A DNA stretch of 64,000 nt, from contig JALKBU010000055.1 of NCBI GenBank assembly GCA_023091735.1, positions 41,989 through 105,988 of the forward strand. The letters are read 5' to 3'. The position numbers were made by a program, and so were the translations under genes. This stretch comes from Trichomonas tenax (taxonomy: Eukaryota > Parabasalia > Trichomonadida > Trichomonadidae). The stretch's first letter is position 1, and the number at the start of each line of letters is the position of its first letter. Below are positions 11,000 through 22,155 of this stretch, one piece after another. The notes beneath the pieces were generated by a model. The model was not told the origin of the DNA. It saw nothing but the letters and a program-made list of their open reading frames with translations, and made no database searches.

Positions 11000-12157
11000 T
11001 TAGTTGCCACCCATAAGTGACTTGAGCATAGCGTCAATGCTATCTGGTACAGGCTGCATTGTCGGTGCCATATAGTTCTGAAGCTCAGGAATGACTTCAT
11101 ATGAAATCTGTCTTGATCTAAGTCCAGCTTTTGTTGGATTTGTCTTCTTAACCTTTGCTAAAACCTCTGGATTCTTTTCGGAGACAATTTCACGCAATAA
11201 TCTATCATAAAAATCATCATCATTGTAATTACAGTGAAGGAATTCAGGGATGTTCTCAACACCAAAAATTCTCTTTTCTGTAATCCTTCTTGATGGATGT
11301 GTTAATGTTTCCATATCGCGAAGTGCAGATGTGATTTGCTGTTCGATTGGTCTATTAATAACTGTACCACTACGAATACCGGCAGCTTGTCTAAGCTTTT
11401 GGCCCCAATGAGAGATGATATCCAACATTTTATCTTGTTTTGAGTCATCTTCCCACTGATAGTAACCAGAAATCGTATTTTTGAGTTTAGTGAAGTCTTG
11501 TTGAACCTTTTCTACAGCTTTATATGCTTCAATAAATGCATTCTTAATTTCTGGATCTTGCGCTGCGATAGAATACGGTGAAAATTCAGCATCGTTATCG
11601 AGTGAAGTTGGTGGAAGTTGGTTAATAAGCGATATAAGTGGATGAATTTTGAGGAATAAAGAAAGAATTCTCTTCTTTTGTTCTTGTAGAGCTGAAACAC
11701 CATGTGCAATCTTCAAATCTTCTTCTCTTTGTTTGCTTACCATTGTGACAATATCAGCTTCCTCGTTTTCATCATCGATTTTATCAATTTCATCAGCAAG
11801 AGCATCGACTTCGCCCGCGTTCATATCAAGTAAATGATCGCTATCATCACTTTCGACTAATTCATCAGCAGAATCGCCAGATTGCTCTTCATCTTCTTCT
11901 TCATCGTAAATATCCTCCTCGTAGTTGTCTGAATTGCTCAAATTAGCGTGATCTTCGAATTCCGTGTGCTTCTTTTCCTTTATATCGATTTCTGGCATTT
12001 CGCTCTGTCTTATAACAGAAGGATTGTATTTTAATTCTGTTTCTATTTCACTTTCTTCCGCTTCGGACGAAAATTCGTTCTCATCTTCGATGTTCTTCTC
12101 CTTCTTGACGTAGCGCTTCGCGAGTTTATCGGCCGTGAAGTGCCTACGTGAAGACAT
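11000..12157 (-). CDS. BFR2: AATF/Bfr2 (Traube) family ribosome-biogenesis protein
   Basis: 385 residues. A long acidic region (about 25-135, runs of D/E/S) precedes a helical middle with a conserved L..RI....K..P...-type stretch (150-290) and the hallmark C-terminus: NYNDDDFYDRLLRE at 310-323, then a basic linker and a SYEVIPELQNYMAP segment at about 352-365, matching the family signature of an acidic 'DDDFY.QLLRE' followed by 'Y.VH.KL.NFMAP'. In other eukaryotes the protein acts in the nucleolus within the small-subunit processome for 18S rRNA maturation. The length is shorter than in animals but complete. The start at 12157 is the first ATG. Plus-strand ORFs inside are shadows. Confidence 0.88.
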   Translation of the reverse strand: MSSRRHFTADKLAKRYVKKEKNIEDENEFSSEAEESEIETELKYNPSVIRQSEMPEIDIKEKKHTEFEDHANLSNSDNYEEDIYDEEEDEEQSGDSADELVESDDSDHLLDMNAGEVDALADEIDKIDDENEEADIVTMVSKQREEDLKIAHGVSALQEQKKRILSLFLKIHPLISLINQLPPTSLDNDAEFSPYSIAAQDPEIKNAFIEAYKAVEKVQQDFTKLKNTISGYYQWEDDSKQDKMLDIISHWGQKLRQAAGIRSGTVINRPIEQQITSALRDMETLTHPSRRITEKRIFGVENIPEFLHCNYNDDDFYDRLLREIVSEKNPEVLAKVKKTNPTKAGLRSRQISYEVIPELQNYMAPTMQPVPDSIDAMLKSLMGGN

Positions 12158-13217
12158 TATATTTTTTTAGAGGACGATAGAGAGTACATTTTTTTTTCTT
12201 TGAAAATCTTGTTTTATTTTTGTTATATTTGGATATTCCTAGTAGCTCCATATCTATTTATCAAAGTTTGAGATAAAAATACCATTTAAAAATCAATCTT
12301 CAAATTTATTTCTTTTTTCATGATTTTAACAAATGCAATCATATAAACCCTATTTTGCCAAGTCATGTTAATATCTTTATATAGACAAAATGCACATATA
12401 TATAATTATCTATGCACTTTGCTGAATAAGAACTTCGCCGAGAAATATTTTTGAAAATACATTCTCCGTTTTGTGGAAACGGTGCAAAATGAACAAATTT
12501 TAATCAATTACTATCTATCAGCTAATTCAGTCTTTGACAATTATATAAAACATCATGATCGCATATTTTGTATTGTTCCATATGGAAAATGCATTCGTTT
12601 CATGGTCATTATAATTCCACTTCTGATTTTAATCAGCACACAAAAATCAATTCAGTGTCAGCTATGTGTGAACATTGATCATTAGTCGAAACACAATATA
12701 CTAATAATGAACAATCACAAAGGAAAAAAACCAGCACTTTATGGACATATAAAAATGATGTGTTTTATTTATTCGAAATAAATAGTGGCTTTTGTATATG
12801 TGAACAACATTAGAAATCAGATAAATTATCTGTGTATGAAATTTGAAATAATCGTTTCATATCTTTATTTTCCAAACATCACCAATTTCTCCGATGATGT
12901 TTTAATTTGCATGATTTTGAAATTGATAAAGGATTATAACAATGATTTGACGTTGATCGTAATGCATTAAATGAAACTATTATTTTGATTGGTATTGGAA
13001 TGTTTCTAAATTGTTTCTATTCAAAGATATTTGACAATTAAAAGTGACATAATTTTTGATTAGAAATGACTCAATGTTGCATAATTTTTAATATCAGTTA
13101 ATGTAGTTTGGGATCACTCAGGTCAAATAATCCTCGCGAAGGTATCAAATGTCATTCATTTCGAGATGCCTTCGACTTGTTCAAGGAACTTTATATACAG
13201 ATTATTGCTTTTATTAA
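12158..13217. other. intergenic
   Basis: AT-rich. Short plus frames at 12473-12685 and 12785-12970 lack ATG-proximal promoter motifs and recognisable domains; I see no supported gene. Confidence 0.4.
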
Positions 13218-14108
13218 TCTAGAAACACATTGCAGACCGTAAATTTTTCTGTTAATCTTCAAGCAATTGGAGCAAATGTGTTTTATAGATGTTTAAAATT
13301 GAGCTCGATTGATTTAATAATATGCACGAAATTAAGCGTTATTGCACACAATGCTTTTTGATCTTATCCATCTATATCATATTTAACACTCCCGCCATCC
13401 ATAACAACAATGCAAGACAATATTTTTGATGGAAGCCAATTCAGTTTTAATTTTATTTTCACGTTAAATTCTATTTTAAATTCCATTGCATTTTGCTGAT
13501 TTGGACCAAATTTTGTTGAGTTTTCTATTGATCCAGATGTGACCATATTCAAGCTTTATTGTGGGTGTGTTTATAGCAATGATTATAGTACAATTTATGC
13601 CATTTCTGCATCTGTGACTGATTTGATTTTTCATCCGAATGTAAATCGCATTGAAAATACAGCTCTTAAATCATTAAATGTCAGATATATTAAAATACCT
13701 GATTCAGCGAATTACATTTCAACGTATGCTATTATTTTATGTCCATAGTTAGAAATTTTAATATTCTCTTCAAGAATTGATCAATTAAGAGATTATAGCA
13801 TTTCATATTTACCTAATCTAAGAGAAATAATCTTTCCAGAAGGTCTTAAATCGATTCCTTATACATTAATCTACAAAATAGATAAGTTAGCAAGAATTCG
13901 TTTACCATCTAATTGCACTATTGCAGCAAATGCATTTCAGTTGATACCAAATTTAAAAATTGCAGAAGTTAAAGATAAGAATCTTATTGATTCATATGTC
14001 AAAGGAGGAATTCCTCGACAAGCATTTTTTGCTCCAGTAACGTGTAAAATTAGTAGAACTTCCATTACAAAGTTTTTATGTATTGATTATATTATAAACT
14101 CAACATAA
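13218..14108 (+). pseudogene. BspA-like LRR protein, decayed by stop codons only
   Basis: A single plus frame carries BspA-type repeats from about 13218 to the TAA at 14106-14108 (about 296 codons), for example 'IGANVFYRCLKLSSIDLI', 'NRIENTALKSLNVRYIKIP' and 'YLPNLREIIFPEGLKSIP'. It is interrupted by TGA at 13359-13361, TGA at 13497-13499 and TAG at 13746-13748, with no frameshift needed. It ends only 26 bp from the stop codon of the intact BspA gene on the other strand, so the two are tail to tail. The remnant of the N-terminus is not recognisable. Confidence 0.75.
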
Positions 14109-14134
14109 GATCAATAAAATAAAGTTTTTTTAGT

Positions 14135-16756
14135 CTATGCCATTAAAGTTGTTGAAACTAATGATAATGTTCCAAGTCTTTCCTTTTCCTTCTTACGCCT
14201 TATAACAACGATGACTACAACAATAATAATCACTATTAAAACGACAATGGATGCAATTATCGGCAAAATAACTCTCTTAAAGAGCAACGATGTGTTTTTG
14301 ATATGTGTATTATATCCAAGCCATATATATTCATACCTATTGTCAACAGTGCAGTTCTTCTCATAGTTCTTCCAATCTTCCTTGCGCGGAAGTTCGATTG
14401 TAAAACCATAATTAGTTAAGCAATCTTCGAAGATATTTGGAACAAAAGTTTTCGGAATCTCAGATCCAAGCAGTAACTTATTGAGATGGATGCATCCCTT
14501 TAATATTGGAGACTCAGAGACTTCGAGAAGTGATGACAGATCGAGTAACTCTAAATTTGAACAATTCAAGAAATGGTCATTTCCTTTAATGTATTTGCAT
14601 GACTTAAGATGGACTTCTCTGAGATTCTTGCATCTTGTAAACATATTAGTTTCAAGTGTTTCAATGTTATTGAGTTCAATACTTTCAATTACAGATTCCT
14701 CGAAGCTATGGCCTCCAAGAGTAACAACAGATTTCATTTCAACCTTCTTCAGAGCAGTGCATCCACTAAATACTTCATCATATGCAATTTGCAAATTTGG
14801 AAGATAAACTTCAGTGAGATTCTTGCAATTGTAAAATGCCCTCAACTCCAACTTAACGCACTTCTCGAGAACCAATTTCCTTAAACATGGAATCTCCGAG
14901 AATGCGGAATTTCCGATATGAACAATCTTCGGCATTATGAAGATTTCAAGTTTCTCACATTTAGAAAATGCGCGTTCACCAATCTCGCATGCTGCAGTAA
15001 TATCAACATTCGTCAAATTGAAGCATGCATTGAATGCGTAGTTTGGAACAACTATAACTTTGGGAATGGAAATATCAGTCAATTCCCAACAATATTGAAA
15101 TGCTGAATCATCCATCTTTTCGAGATTAGAAATCTCTATGCTCTTCAATTTCTTGCATGATTGGAATGCACTTGTATTAATTCTTGTGCAAGCAGGAAGA
15201 TTTACTTCAGTGATGGCATTGCAATCTTGAAATCCAGAAACTTTGACTTCGGTAACTTTCGTGAAAGAGATATTGGTGAGAGAGCTACAAGAATAAAATC
15301 CTGATTCTCCTATTAATGTTATTAATGGACAATTTACATATTTCAATCCATAGCAAACGGAAAATGCAAAGTCAGGAATTTCTGTAACTGATGAAATTTC
15401 AACTCTTTCGAGAGCAGCGCATTCTTCAAAACAATTGCGTCCGATGGATAAACACGCAGGGAGAGTTACATTAACTAATATAGCACAACTAGAGAAAGCA
15501 GATGAATTCACTTTAGTGCATTTTGGGAAAGATATTTCTGTTATTTTGAGGCAATTAGTGAAAGACGAATTTCCGATTTCAGCAATTTCTTCAAATGTGA
15601 ATGTTGATAATTTCATGCAGAAATAGAATGCATTAACACCAATTGTTGTAACAGATGGACAATTAACCTCGAGAAGTTCTTCACAGTGCATGAATGCTGA
15701 GTGTTGGATTGATGTTAATTTTTCAGCTGTGAATTTGCGAAGTTTTCTGCAACCATTGAAATAATCGCCTTTATCATCATATTCAACAAAAGTTGTGAGT
15801 TCGGGTAAACTAATTTCAACAATATCTGTGAGCATAAATACCATTGGATTGAGTGTCTTGAGAATTGGTAAATTAACATCTCTCAAACTGCTGCATCTTG
15901 CGAATGCAGATTCTCCGATTTCTTCAACCAATGGGAAATCAATTGATGTAAGTTGTGAGCTTCCAAAAGCAGCCTTTCCGATTTCCTTCAATGATGGGAA
16001 TGAAACCTGCTCTAACATGGTTCCATACATACCAAAATCTTTGACTGAAAAAATGTCTGCATGATTAAAGACATCAAATTTTGGAGTATTCTTTAAACCT
16101 CCATTATTGATAACAGTGACAAGAGGAACATCAAGATTTGTTAATTTTTCACATAATGCGAACTCCTCGATAGCTATCTCTCTAATATTCGGACATGCGA
16201 AGCTTTCTAATGATGTGCATTTGTAGAAATAACCCGCAGTGTCATTTACGACATTTTGAGTTGTTAACTTTTGGAAATTAACGGTTTTGAGGTGGGTTAC
16301 TGCGAAACAATATGGATTTAGGGTCTCTACATTATTAACATCAATAGATTCTAACTTAGAACTCAATGCAAATGCAAAATCAGAAATTTCTTTAACATCG
16401 GTAAAAATTCCTGAAGCTAAATTAGTGCAGTTGTAAAATGCATGACTTCCTATTGTTACTGCACCAGGAATTGATACGCTTTTAATAGTTGAATGATTCG
16501 CAAAATAATTTGCTGGAATTTCTCCACTAACACTATCATGATTAACATAGAGGTCGGCTAGCGATGTGAATAATGATGAATTCAGCTCTTCATAATGGAA
16601 AATTCCTGATGTGATTTTTATTGCCTGAATCTTTGAAATATCCAATCCGGAATCATGAATCAGCATTGTGAAGTTGACATTTGTATACTCTGCTCCATCG
16701 ATAATGGCAGAAATTGCATCATCTGAATGACAGAAAAATAAAAGTGAAAAAAACAT
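14135..16756 (-). CDS. BspA-like leucine-rich-repeat surface protein, single-pass membrane
   Basis: 873 residues from the ATG at 16756. The upstream in-frame TTG at 16774 is not taken as the start, because MFFSLLFF at 16756 gives a proper hydrophobic signal peptide. Most of the chain (about 60-790) is a run of roughly 23-residue repeats of the Treponema/BspA type, with recurring 'IG.sAF..C..L..i..p.v' units. A single transmembrane segment rich in I/V lies at about 829-852, followed by a basic cytoplasmic tail starting RRKKEKERL (about 21 residues). In trichomonads such proteins are displayed at the surface and implicated in host or bacterial contact. The gene is intact, unlike its neighbours at 13218-14108 and 17110-18829. 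Plus-strand ORFs inside are shadows. Confidence 0.9.
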   Translation of the reverse strand: MFFSLLFFCHSDDAISAIIDGAEYTNVNFTMLIHDSGLDISKIQAIKITSGIFHYEELNSSLFTSLADLYVNHDSVSGEIPANYFANHSTIKSVSIPGAVTIGSHAFYNCTNLASGIFTDVKEISDFAFALSSKLESIDVNNVETLNPYCFAVTHLKTVNFQKLTTQNVVNDTAGYFYKCTSLESFACPNIREIAIEEFALCEKLTNLDVPLVTVINNGGLKNTPKFDVFNHADIFSVKDFGMYGTMLEQVSFPSLKEIGKAAFGSSQLTSIDFPLVEEIGESAFARCSSLRDVNLPILKTLNPMVFMLTDIVEISLPELTTFVEYDDKGDYFNGCRKLRKFTAEKLTSIQHSAFMHCEELLEVNCPSVTTIGVNAFYFCMKLSTFTFEEIAEIGNSSFTNCLKITEISFPKCTKVNSSAFSSCAILVNVTLPACLSIGRNCFEECAALERVEISSVTEIPDFAFSVCYGLKYVNCPLITLIGESGFYSCSSLTNISFTKVTEVKVSGFQDCNAITEVNLPACTRINTSAFQSCKKLKSIEISNLEKMDDSAFQYCWELTDISIPKVIVVPNYAFNACFNLTNVDITAACEIGERAFSKCEKLEIFIMPKIVHIGNSAFSEIPCLRKLVLEKCVKLELRAFYNCKNLTEVYLPNLQIAYDEVFSGCTALKKVEMKSVVTLGGHSFEESVIESIELNNIETLETNMFTRCKNLREVHLKSCKYIKGNDHFLNCSNLELLDLSSLLEVSESPILKGCIHLNKLLLGSEIPKTFVPNIFEDCLTNYGFTIELPRKEDWKNYEKNCTVDNRYEYIWLGYNTHIKNTSLLFKRVILPIIASIVVLIVIIIVVVIVVIRRKKEKERLGTLSLVSTTLMA

Positions 16757-17109
16757 TTGAAATTTACGTGACAAAATATAATTTATCTGTCAAAATATAT
16801 ATTACATGTCAAATTCATTATAATTTGGAATTAATCAATCTCACTTAATAATTATGACATAAATTATTATCATTATAATATTTAATCTATGGATCCTAGT
16901 GAATAATTTTTATCATTTGAAATCCATTAATTTCATTTTTTCATCATGAAAATTGCATTTGATATTCGGATCATTGAATGTTGTTTTTCACCTATGTTCG
17001 ATGTCTTTTAAACAATTGGTGCATAAGAGCTTTCATTGATCTATCGCAAATCATTATATTTTAATGCAGTTTTGATAAAGGTTAAATAACCTTCAGAAAG
17101 TGACATTTT
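16757..17109. promoter_or_regulatory. BspA upstream region with TGTCA/GTAA motifs
   Basis: Within the first 60 bp upstream of the BspA start the coding strand reads TTTTGTCACGTAAA, TTTTGACAGATAA and TTTGACATGTAA. These are variants of a motif repeated upstream of other genes here. No further feature is seen to 17109. Confidence 0.35.
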
Positions 17110-18829
17110 ATGTTAATGATGGTTCAAGAAGGATTTCATATGAATAACCTACAGAAGCCCCCTTGATTTAACTTCAGATGGTATTCAATATGACTGTTAC
17201 TATACAAATGCCACCTATGCTCGATATTCTACCCAATCATTATATTCTGGAAGATTCTGTTATGAATTTGTTTGGGAAAGTGGTAACGCTGGATTTATAA
17301 CAGGGATCTATAATCAAAATCATTATATTTTCACATTTTTTCGAGAGGGAGGAGTCAGATTCATTTGGGATTTAAACGGAATAAGACAATACGATGTAAA
17401 TTCATCCCTTCCATTTTTATATAAAACAAAATATATGGCATGTGTTAACACAAGAGATCAATATTTTACAATTTCTGTTAAAAATTATACATACTTATCT
17501 AAGTTTATACTATCTGAGCATAATGAGACATTTAAAGTTTTTGTTGGTAATGGCGCTGCATTGCAAAGAGATACTGTATCCATTTATTTTGGATATAATG
17601 GCTTTGCAAATATTCTTCCATATGGTTATATGAGACTGATTGATCCTGATTTACCTTTCTGTACTATTCGAAATGTGATATTTTTAGGACCTAAATTCAA
17701 TTTGATGTCTCTCGTTTTTATTAACTTGAGTTGATATCTTAAAAATGTGAAAAATTTAGTGAAATTTATGAATAGGACATTAATTTTTGAGTTTTCCTCC
17801 TATTTCAAAATTCGGTATGCTTCCTAATATTGATTTTTCATATTTTTCGATATTGGATTAATCAATCTGATTTGATTATCTTACCTGATTAAAAATGTGT
17901 TTGAATATTCCAATTTGATATTACAACAAACACTAATGTAACTAATGAAAACTTATTCATAAATGCCTTTGGTCCATACACTATTATTACAAGTTTACCA
18001 AGATTGCATAAAGTAGTCAAAACTATATACATATTCATAGAAATCTGATTTGATCTTCTTAGGTTTTAATCAAGAATTTTATACACTGTTCCAGCAAGCA
18101 ATAATTGAGTGTACTAATATTATGACTGTGAAATAGCCTTAATTTTATATTCACACTCAAAAATTGACATTTTAAGTATGCTTTATGATGAAATATTCTG
18201 CATAATGTGACAACATTTTCGAATGAAATATTTAACTTCCAAGCTATCGAGCCTGGTATATCATGTTCTCTCGGAATTGCAAATTCAGGCTTTGGAAATG
18301 CATAAATTCGAGAATTCCAAAAAAATCCATCTTGATTTTCCTTCATATGTAGTTAATAACAATATCAAATACAAAGTTATATCAACATCCCCGTTCTCGT
18401 TTCGTGATATTATCAATATTACTTCTGTTAAAATATCGGATACAATAATATCACTTGGCCAAGATACTTTTTTTGGAACGTCAATCACTGAATTGTTCAT
18501 TCCTAAAACGGTCCAAAGATTTGAAAGATGCCCATTTGGTGACTGTCGATATCTTCGTAAAGTTGAATTTGAATTTGGAATTAATATCAGTTTTTGTGTG
18601 GTTACTTTAGTATATAAAAACCCGTTTTTGAATTCAATAGTTTTTTCCAATAAATAAGGTATTTCCTGATACATATTCATTTGAATATTCAAACTTAACA
18701 TCAATGTATATTTGTTCACTTGATGCTGTTACTTCAACAACTAGTCAATTTACAGATGCAAAAAATTCCAACGATTTATGTCCGCCAAGGATACAAAGGA
18801 TCGAATTTTATGGGACAACCAATCGTTAG
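17110..18829 (+). pseudogene. BspA-like LRR protein with N-terminal beta-sandwich-like domain, decayed
   Basis: A possible start ATG at 17110 opens a short frame that ends near 17163. Coding sense continues in another frame from about 17144 to 17734 after a run of five C residues at 17158-17162, the likely frameshift site. This second frame (about 195 residues, no ATG before 17435) is rich in aromatic and beta-strand-like text (GRFCYEFVWESGNAGFITG, IRQYDV) and may be a SPRY/lectin-like domain. BspA repeats follow in several frames: about 17930-18010, 18290-18657 (ORF with ISLGQDTFFGTSITELFIP) and a C-terminal piece in a third frame from about 18659 to the TAG at 18827-18829. Several frameshifts and stops make it non-functional. 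Confidence 0.6.
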
Positions 18830-19293
18830 AATGACAGGCGATTCAATTTGTTACTACAACAGACCTAAAGAAACCAATGAAAACTTTTCATATATCCATT
18901 TAGTCCATACTCTCTATTATTGCATGTTTCCCATTATTAACACAAGATAGAATATTTCTTTCCTATGATTAAAGTACTCTAAACCCTATTTTTATATGAT
19001 GAGAAGTATTATAGCTAAATGTAGTTTTCTTGAGAATGATTTGAATGAAAAATTTGATTCATCAAAAACTGAATTAATTGACGAAAACCACAGGTTCTTA
19101 GTATATTCGGTCGATTATAAATGATGATAAATATATAAAATTAATGGATTTAGATATGAATCAAGAAGAAATATATTTCTGTCATGTATAATTTTACATG
19201 GCATAATACCAAAAATATAATTTCAACGAGACAAATATTTATCAGAGCATGGAATGTCTAGGTAATAAATATTGATGTCAGAACGGATTTTAG
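18830..19293. other. intergenic with a duplicated BspA scrap
   Basis: About 50 bp at 18877-18926 resemble 17944-17992 within the pseudogene upstream (AATGAAAACTT...CCATAC.CT.TTATT pattern), so part of the BspA relic is duplicated. A small palindrome (TGTCATGTA / TACATGGCA) lies at 19180-19203. Confidence 0.4.
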
Positions 19294-19491
19294 ATGTCGA
19301 GTGAATTCGCTCTACGTGGCAAAAATGCATTATCAGGTGAAAACAATAAAACGAAACAATTAACGAGAAAACGGCTAAACTCAATATATAACACCCAAAT
19401 ATCTAATAAAAAGAGAACTTTAGTTTTATCGAAATTTGACACTTTAGATGTCCGATGCAGACTCTTCAGCCGAATCAGAGCCCCCTTGTAG
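19294..19491 (+). CDS. uncharacterised 65-residue ORF
   Basis: ATG-started frame, lysine/arginine-rich (KTKQLTRKRLN, NKKRTLVL). It overlaps the next ORF by 44 bp in another frame. No domain recognised and no Initiator in the usual place. It may be a relic or one half of a frameshifted gene with the ORF at 19448. Confidence 0.2.
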   Translation: MSSEFALRGKNALSGENNKTKQLTRKRLNSIYNTQISNKKRTLVLSKFDTLDVRCRLFSRIRAPL

Positions 19492-19699
19492 TGGCTCAAC
19501 CACTGACGATAAAATGATTGTATTAGATAAGGTAGGTTTTATTACCTCGGGAGAATCCCTCTACGGCTGTTTGAAATATCATCCTTTGCATTTTCATTCT
19601 GAAGTAGCACGTCCGAAGGCGCCCTTCAATCCACGAGTCTTTGATTGGGCCATATGCACAATGAAAGTTCCAAAACTCGTTAATAATCAATATGCTTAA
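19448..19699 (+). CDS. uncharacterised 83-residue ORF
   Basis: Starts ATGTCCGATG with an acidic/serine N-terminus (DADSSAESEPP) and continues with balanced composition (VGFITSGESLYGCLKYHP, PRVFDWAICTMKVPK). Base composition is richer in G+C than its surroundings, which favours real or recently real coding. A TTTGACACTTTAG stretch precedes the ATG. Function unknown. Confidence 0.35.
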   Translation: MSDADSSAESEPPCSGSTTDDKMIVLDKVGFITSGESLYGCLKYHPLHFHSEVARPKAPFNPRVFDWAICTMKVPKLVNNQYA

Positions 19700-22155
19700 A
19701 TTTCATCGATCAATGACTGACTATTCTCGTACTTAATTAACAATATGCAGTACGTCAGTCATATCATTAAAACAAATATAGACGAATAAATATTATATTT
19801 TTCGTTACTAGATATTTCAAACATTATTAATCGTCTTAAATTGATTAGTAATATCTATACTTTCTTGATTGGCTTGTTATATATATATATTGAAAATTTC
19901 TAAATCCAATAGTATTTATAAGTATTATATCATTTATATACGCTTAAGCGTAAATGCCATTAAATCATATATTTTATTTCGATATTTTCACTTTAAAGTA
20001 GCAGTTTAACGAGTAATTTTTGAGATTTTAAATTATGTTTTTTTAATCATCATTTAGCAGTATCGCCATGCTCTACTTTAGTGAAGGAAACCAAATATTC
20101 AAGTATTTTTGTCCAATAATAGCTCCTGGTGATCTTTCGTAGGCACAAAATTTGAAAAAATGAGCATTGAATAATTTTAATAAATCTCATTGAACTTTAA
20201 TTTTTCTTAACCCACCCTCATCGAAAAACAATGTGTTTATTTATACATAGATTCAGTTTAATGCTGAAAAATTAAAAAAGGTTATTGGGAAATAAGGTTC
20301 CTGATTTTTACTGTATTTTTCGATTGCAGCACCTAGACTTGCAAAAATCCTAAAAATACAACTTTAGCTATTTTACACCTATTATCTGTCTGGATGCAAG
20401 AATTTGATTTTCAAGCTCATTGGCGACATTTTTTTAAAACTGATAATATTTACACCCTCATCTCATTAATTTCTAAAAATAGCTTTAGAGGATCATGATG
20501 CATGAATCATATCAGCAAATGCCATCACTGACTTCCTCATATTATCGACATTCATGTATATCCAGGCGATAACCTTATTTAAAAACTCGTGTTTCTCAAA
20601 ATTTCTCTATTTTTCATTTTACAAAACTGTCATGTAAGCTTTACATGACATAGAGTTTTTAACACGAACATAACATAACGTTAAAAGCTTGTTAATAATA
20701 CAAAATTATTCACATTTAACAAAATAATAGATCAATTATGGTTACATGAGTTTAAAAAGAATATTAAAATTATTGGATTTTATATTTTGGTTAAACATCA
20801 ATTTTGAAATTAGTAAACTCTCTAATTTTCGATTGCTTGACTATGCTTACTGTTTATCGCTTGATTTAACATGTTTTTGTTCACCTTGCTCTAATTTAGC
20901 TTGTAAATAACATATTGAGCTAAGATATACCTAGGAATGAAAAATCTTAAATGCTGAGACAGCTGTACAACATGTAAAGCTCCGAATTATTATTTCGCTA
21001 ATTTTTTTTACTTATTTTACGATTTCAATTTTAACACGGGAATAAATTGCATGAAATAGTATATGTGTTCGAATTCCAGCAACTAATTCAATGATTTTCG
21101 ATGTTTTGTCAATATCCTAAGAAAAAAATGATCGCTCTAAAGGATAACAGGCATCGATGGACCACAGCAATCGATTACGATTGTGCTGTGCTATCATTAT
21201 CTTATCCTCCATGTCGATGCGAATAAGTTGGTGATGAATTGACATTCAATGAAAAAGGACATCACAATTATGAATTACACTAGAACTTTCTTATGTTGAT
21301 ATATGTTTGAATTGAATTTATTATCAAAAAGATGAAATAAAAGAAAAATTCAGGCATAAAAATGTTATTACCAGAATTTCTATCAAAATATTGATATAGA
21401 TAATTTGTAAACATATTTTCTACCGCTGATTTGAGGTTAAATCAATTTTCTCAATCAACACAATTTGAACTTTTGAAAAGACCTGTTCTCAACACATACA
21501 GTCATTATTTTTATAATACCCACATCCACCTTGTTTTATGCCACTTTGCCTGATAAAGAAAAAAAAAAAACATAATTTTAATTTCAATATTTCTTAATTG
21601 TAAAATCATAGCCTAAGGAGATAAAATATAGCAAACATATAAAGATTAGAATCAGACTATACTTAATTAATTATAAAGCTGATAAAAAATTAACCATAAA
21701 CATATGTTTGAGTGATTTTATTCACAGCTGTCCATAAAATCAATCTAAGTCTACACCAGAAGTCCTGTATTTGTATTCGTGAAGTTTGATTTTTCAGAGG
21801 ATGTGTAAAATCATCAATCTTCATGAATTATGGAAGAGAACAGAAAACGCAGTACAATGTTTCGGTATATCATTGAGACGCATGTTAAAATCACACAAGC
21901 ATTCAAAAAATTGATTTGAACTTCGTCAAAACTAGATTAATATTCTAAATGACATTAAATAAAAATTGTGAAGTATTCAAAATAATGTTTTTGCTTAAAA
22001 CCTGCTTTAAATCCAAAAGCAGATCTACGATAGCGTTAAAATCTTTGAATTTTGAAGCGAAAATACAATTATGTCAAACCTTCAAAAAACATAGCTACGG
22101 GGTCTCCAATATATGCGAGGCAATAAAAACGTTAATTTAAATAAATATCATTCAA
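19700..22155. other. 2.4-kb gene-poor region
   Basis: No supported gene. It contains the palindrome 20628-20650 and a G+C-richer, self-complementary segment at about 21139-21225, both described separately. The frame 21949-22140 looks random. Confidence 0.45.
20628..20650. repeat. palindrome TGTCATGTAA-3nt-TTACATGACA
   Basis: Perfect 10-bp arms around GCT. It is built from the half-site that recurs upstream of genes and in the palindromes at 10587 and 19180. Confidence 0.75.

Noticed and set aside
12473..12970. Two plus ORFs in the region after AATF
   Set aside because: Non-ATG starts, hydrophobic/asparagine-rich random composition and no promoter motif.
16757..16774. Start of the BspA gene at the upstream TTG (16774)
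   Set aside because: The ATG at 16756 gives a clean signal peptide; TTG starts are not expected in this lineage.
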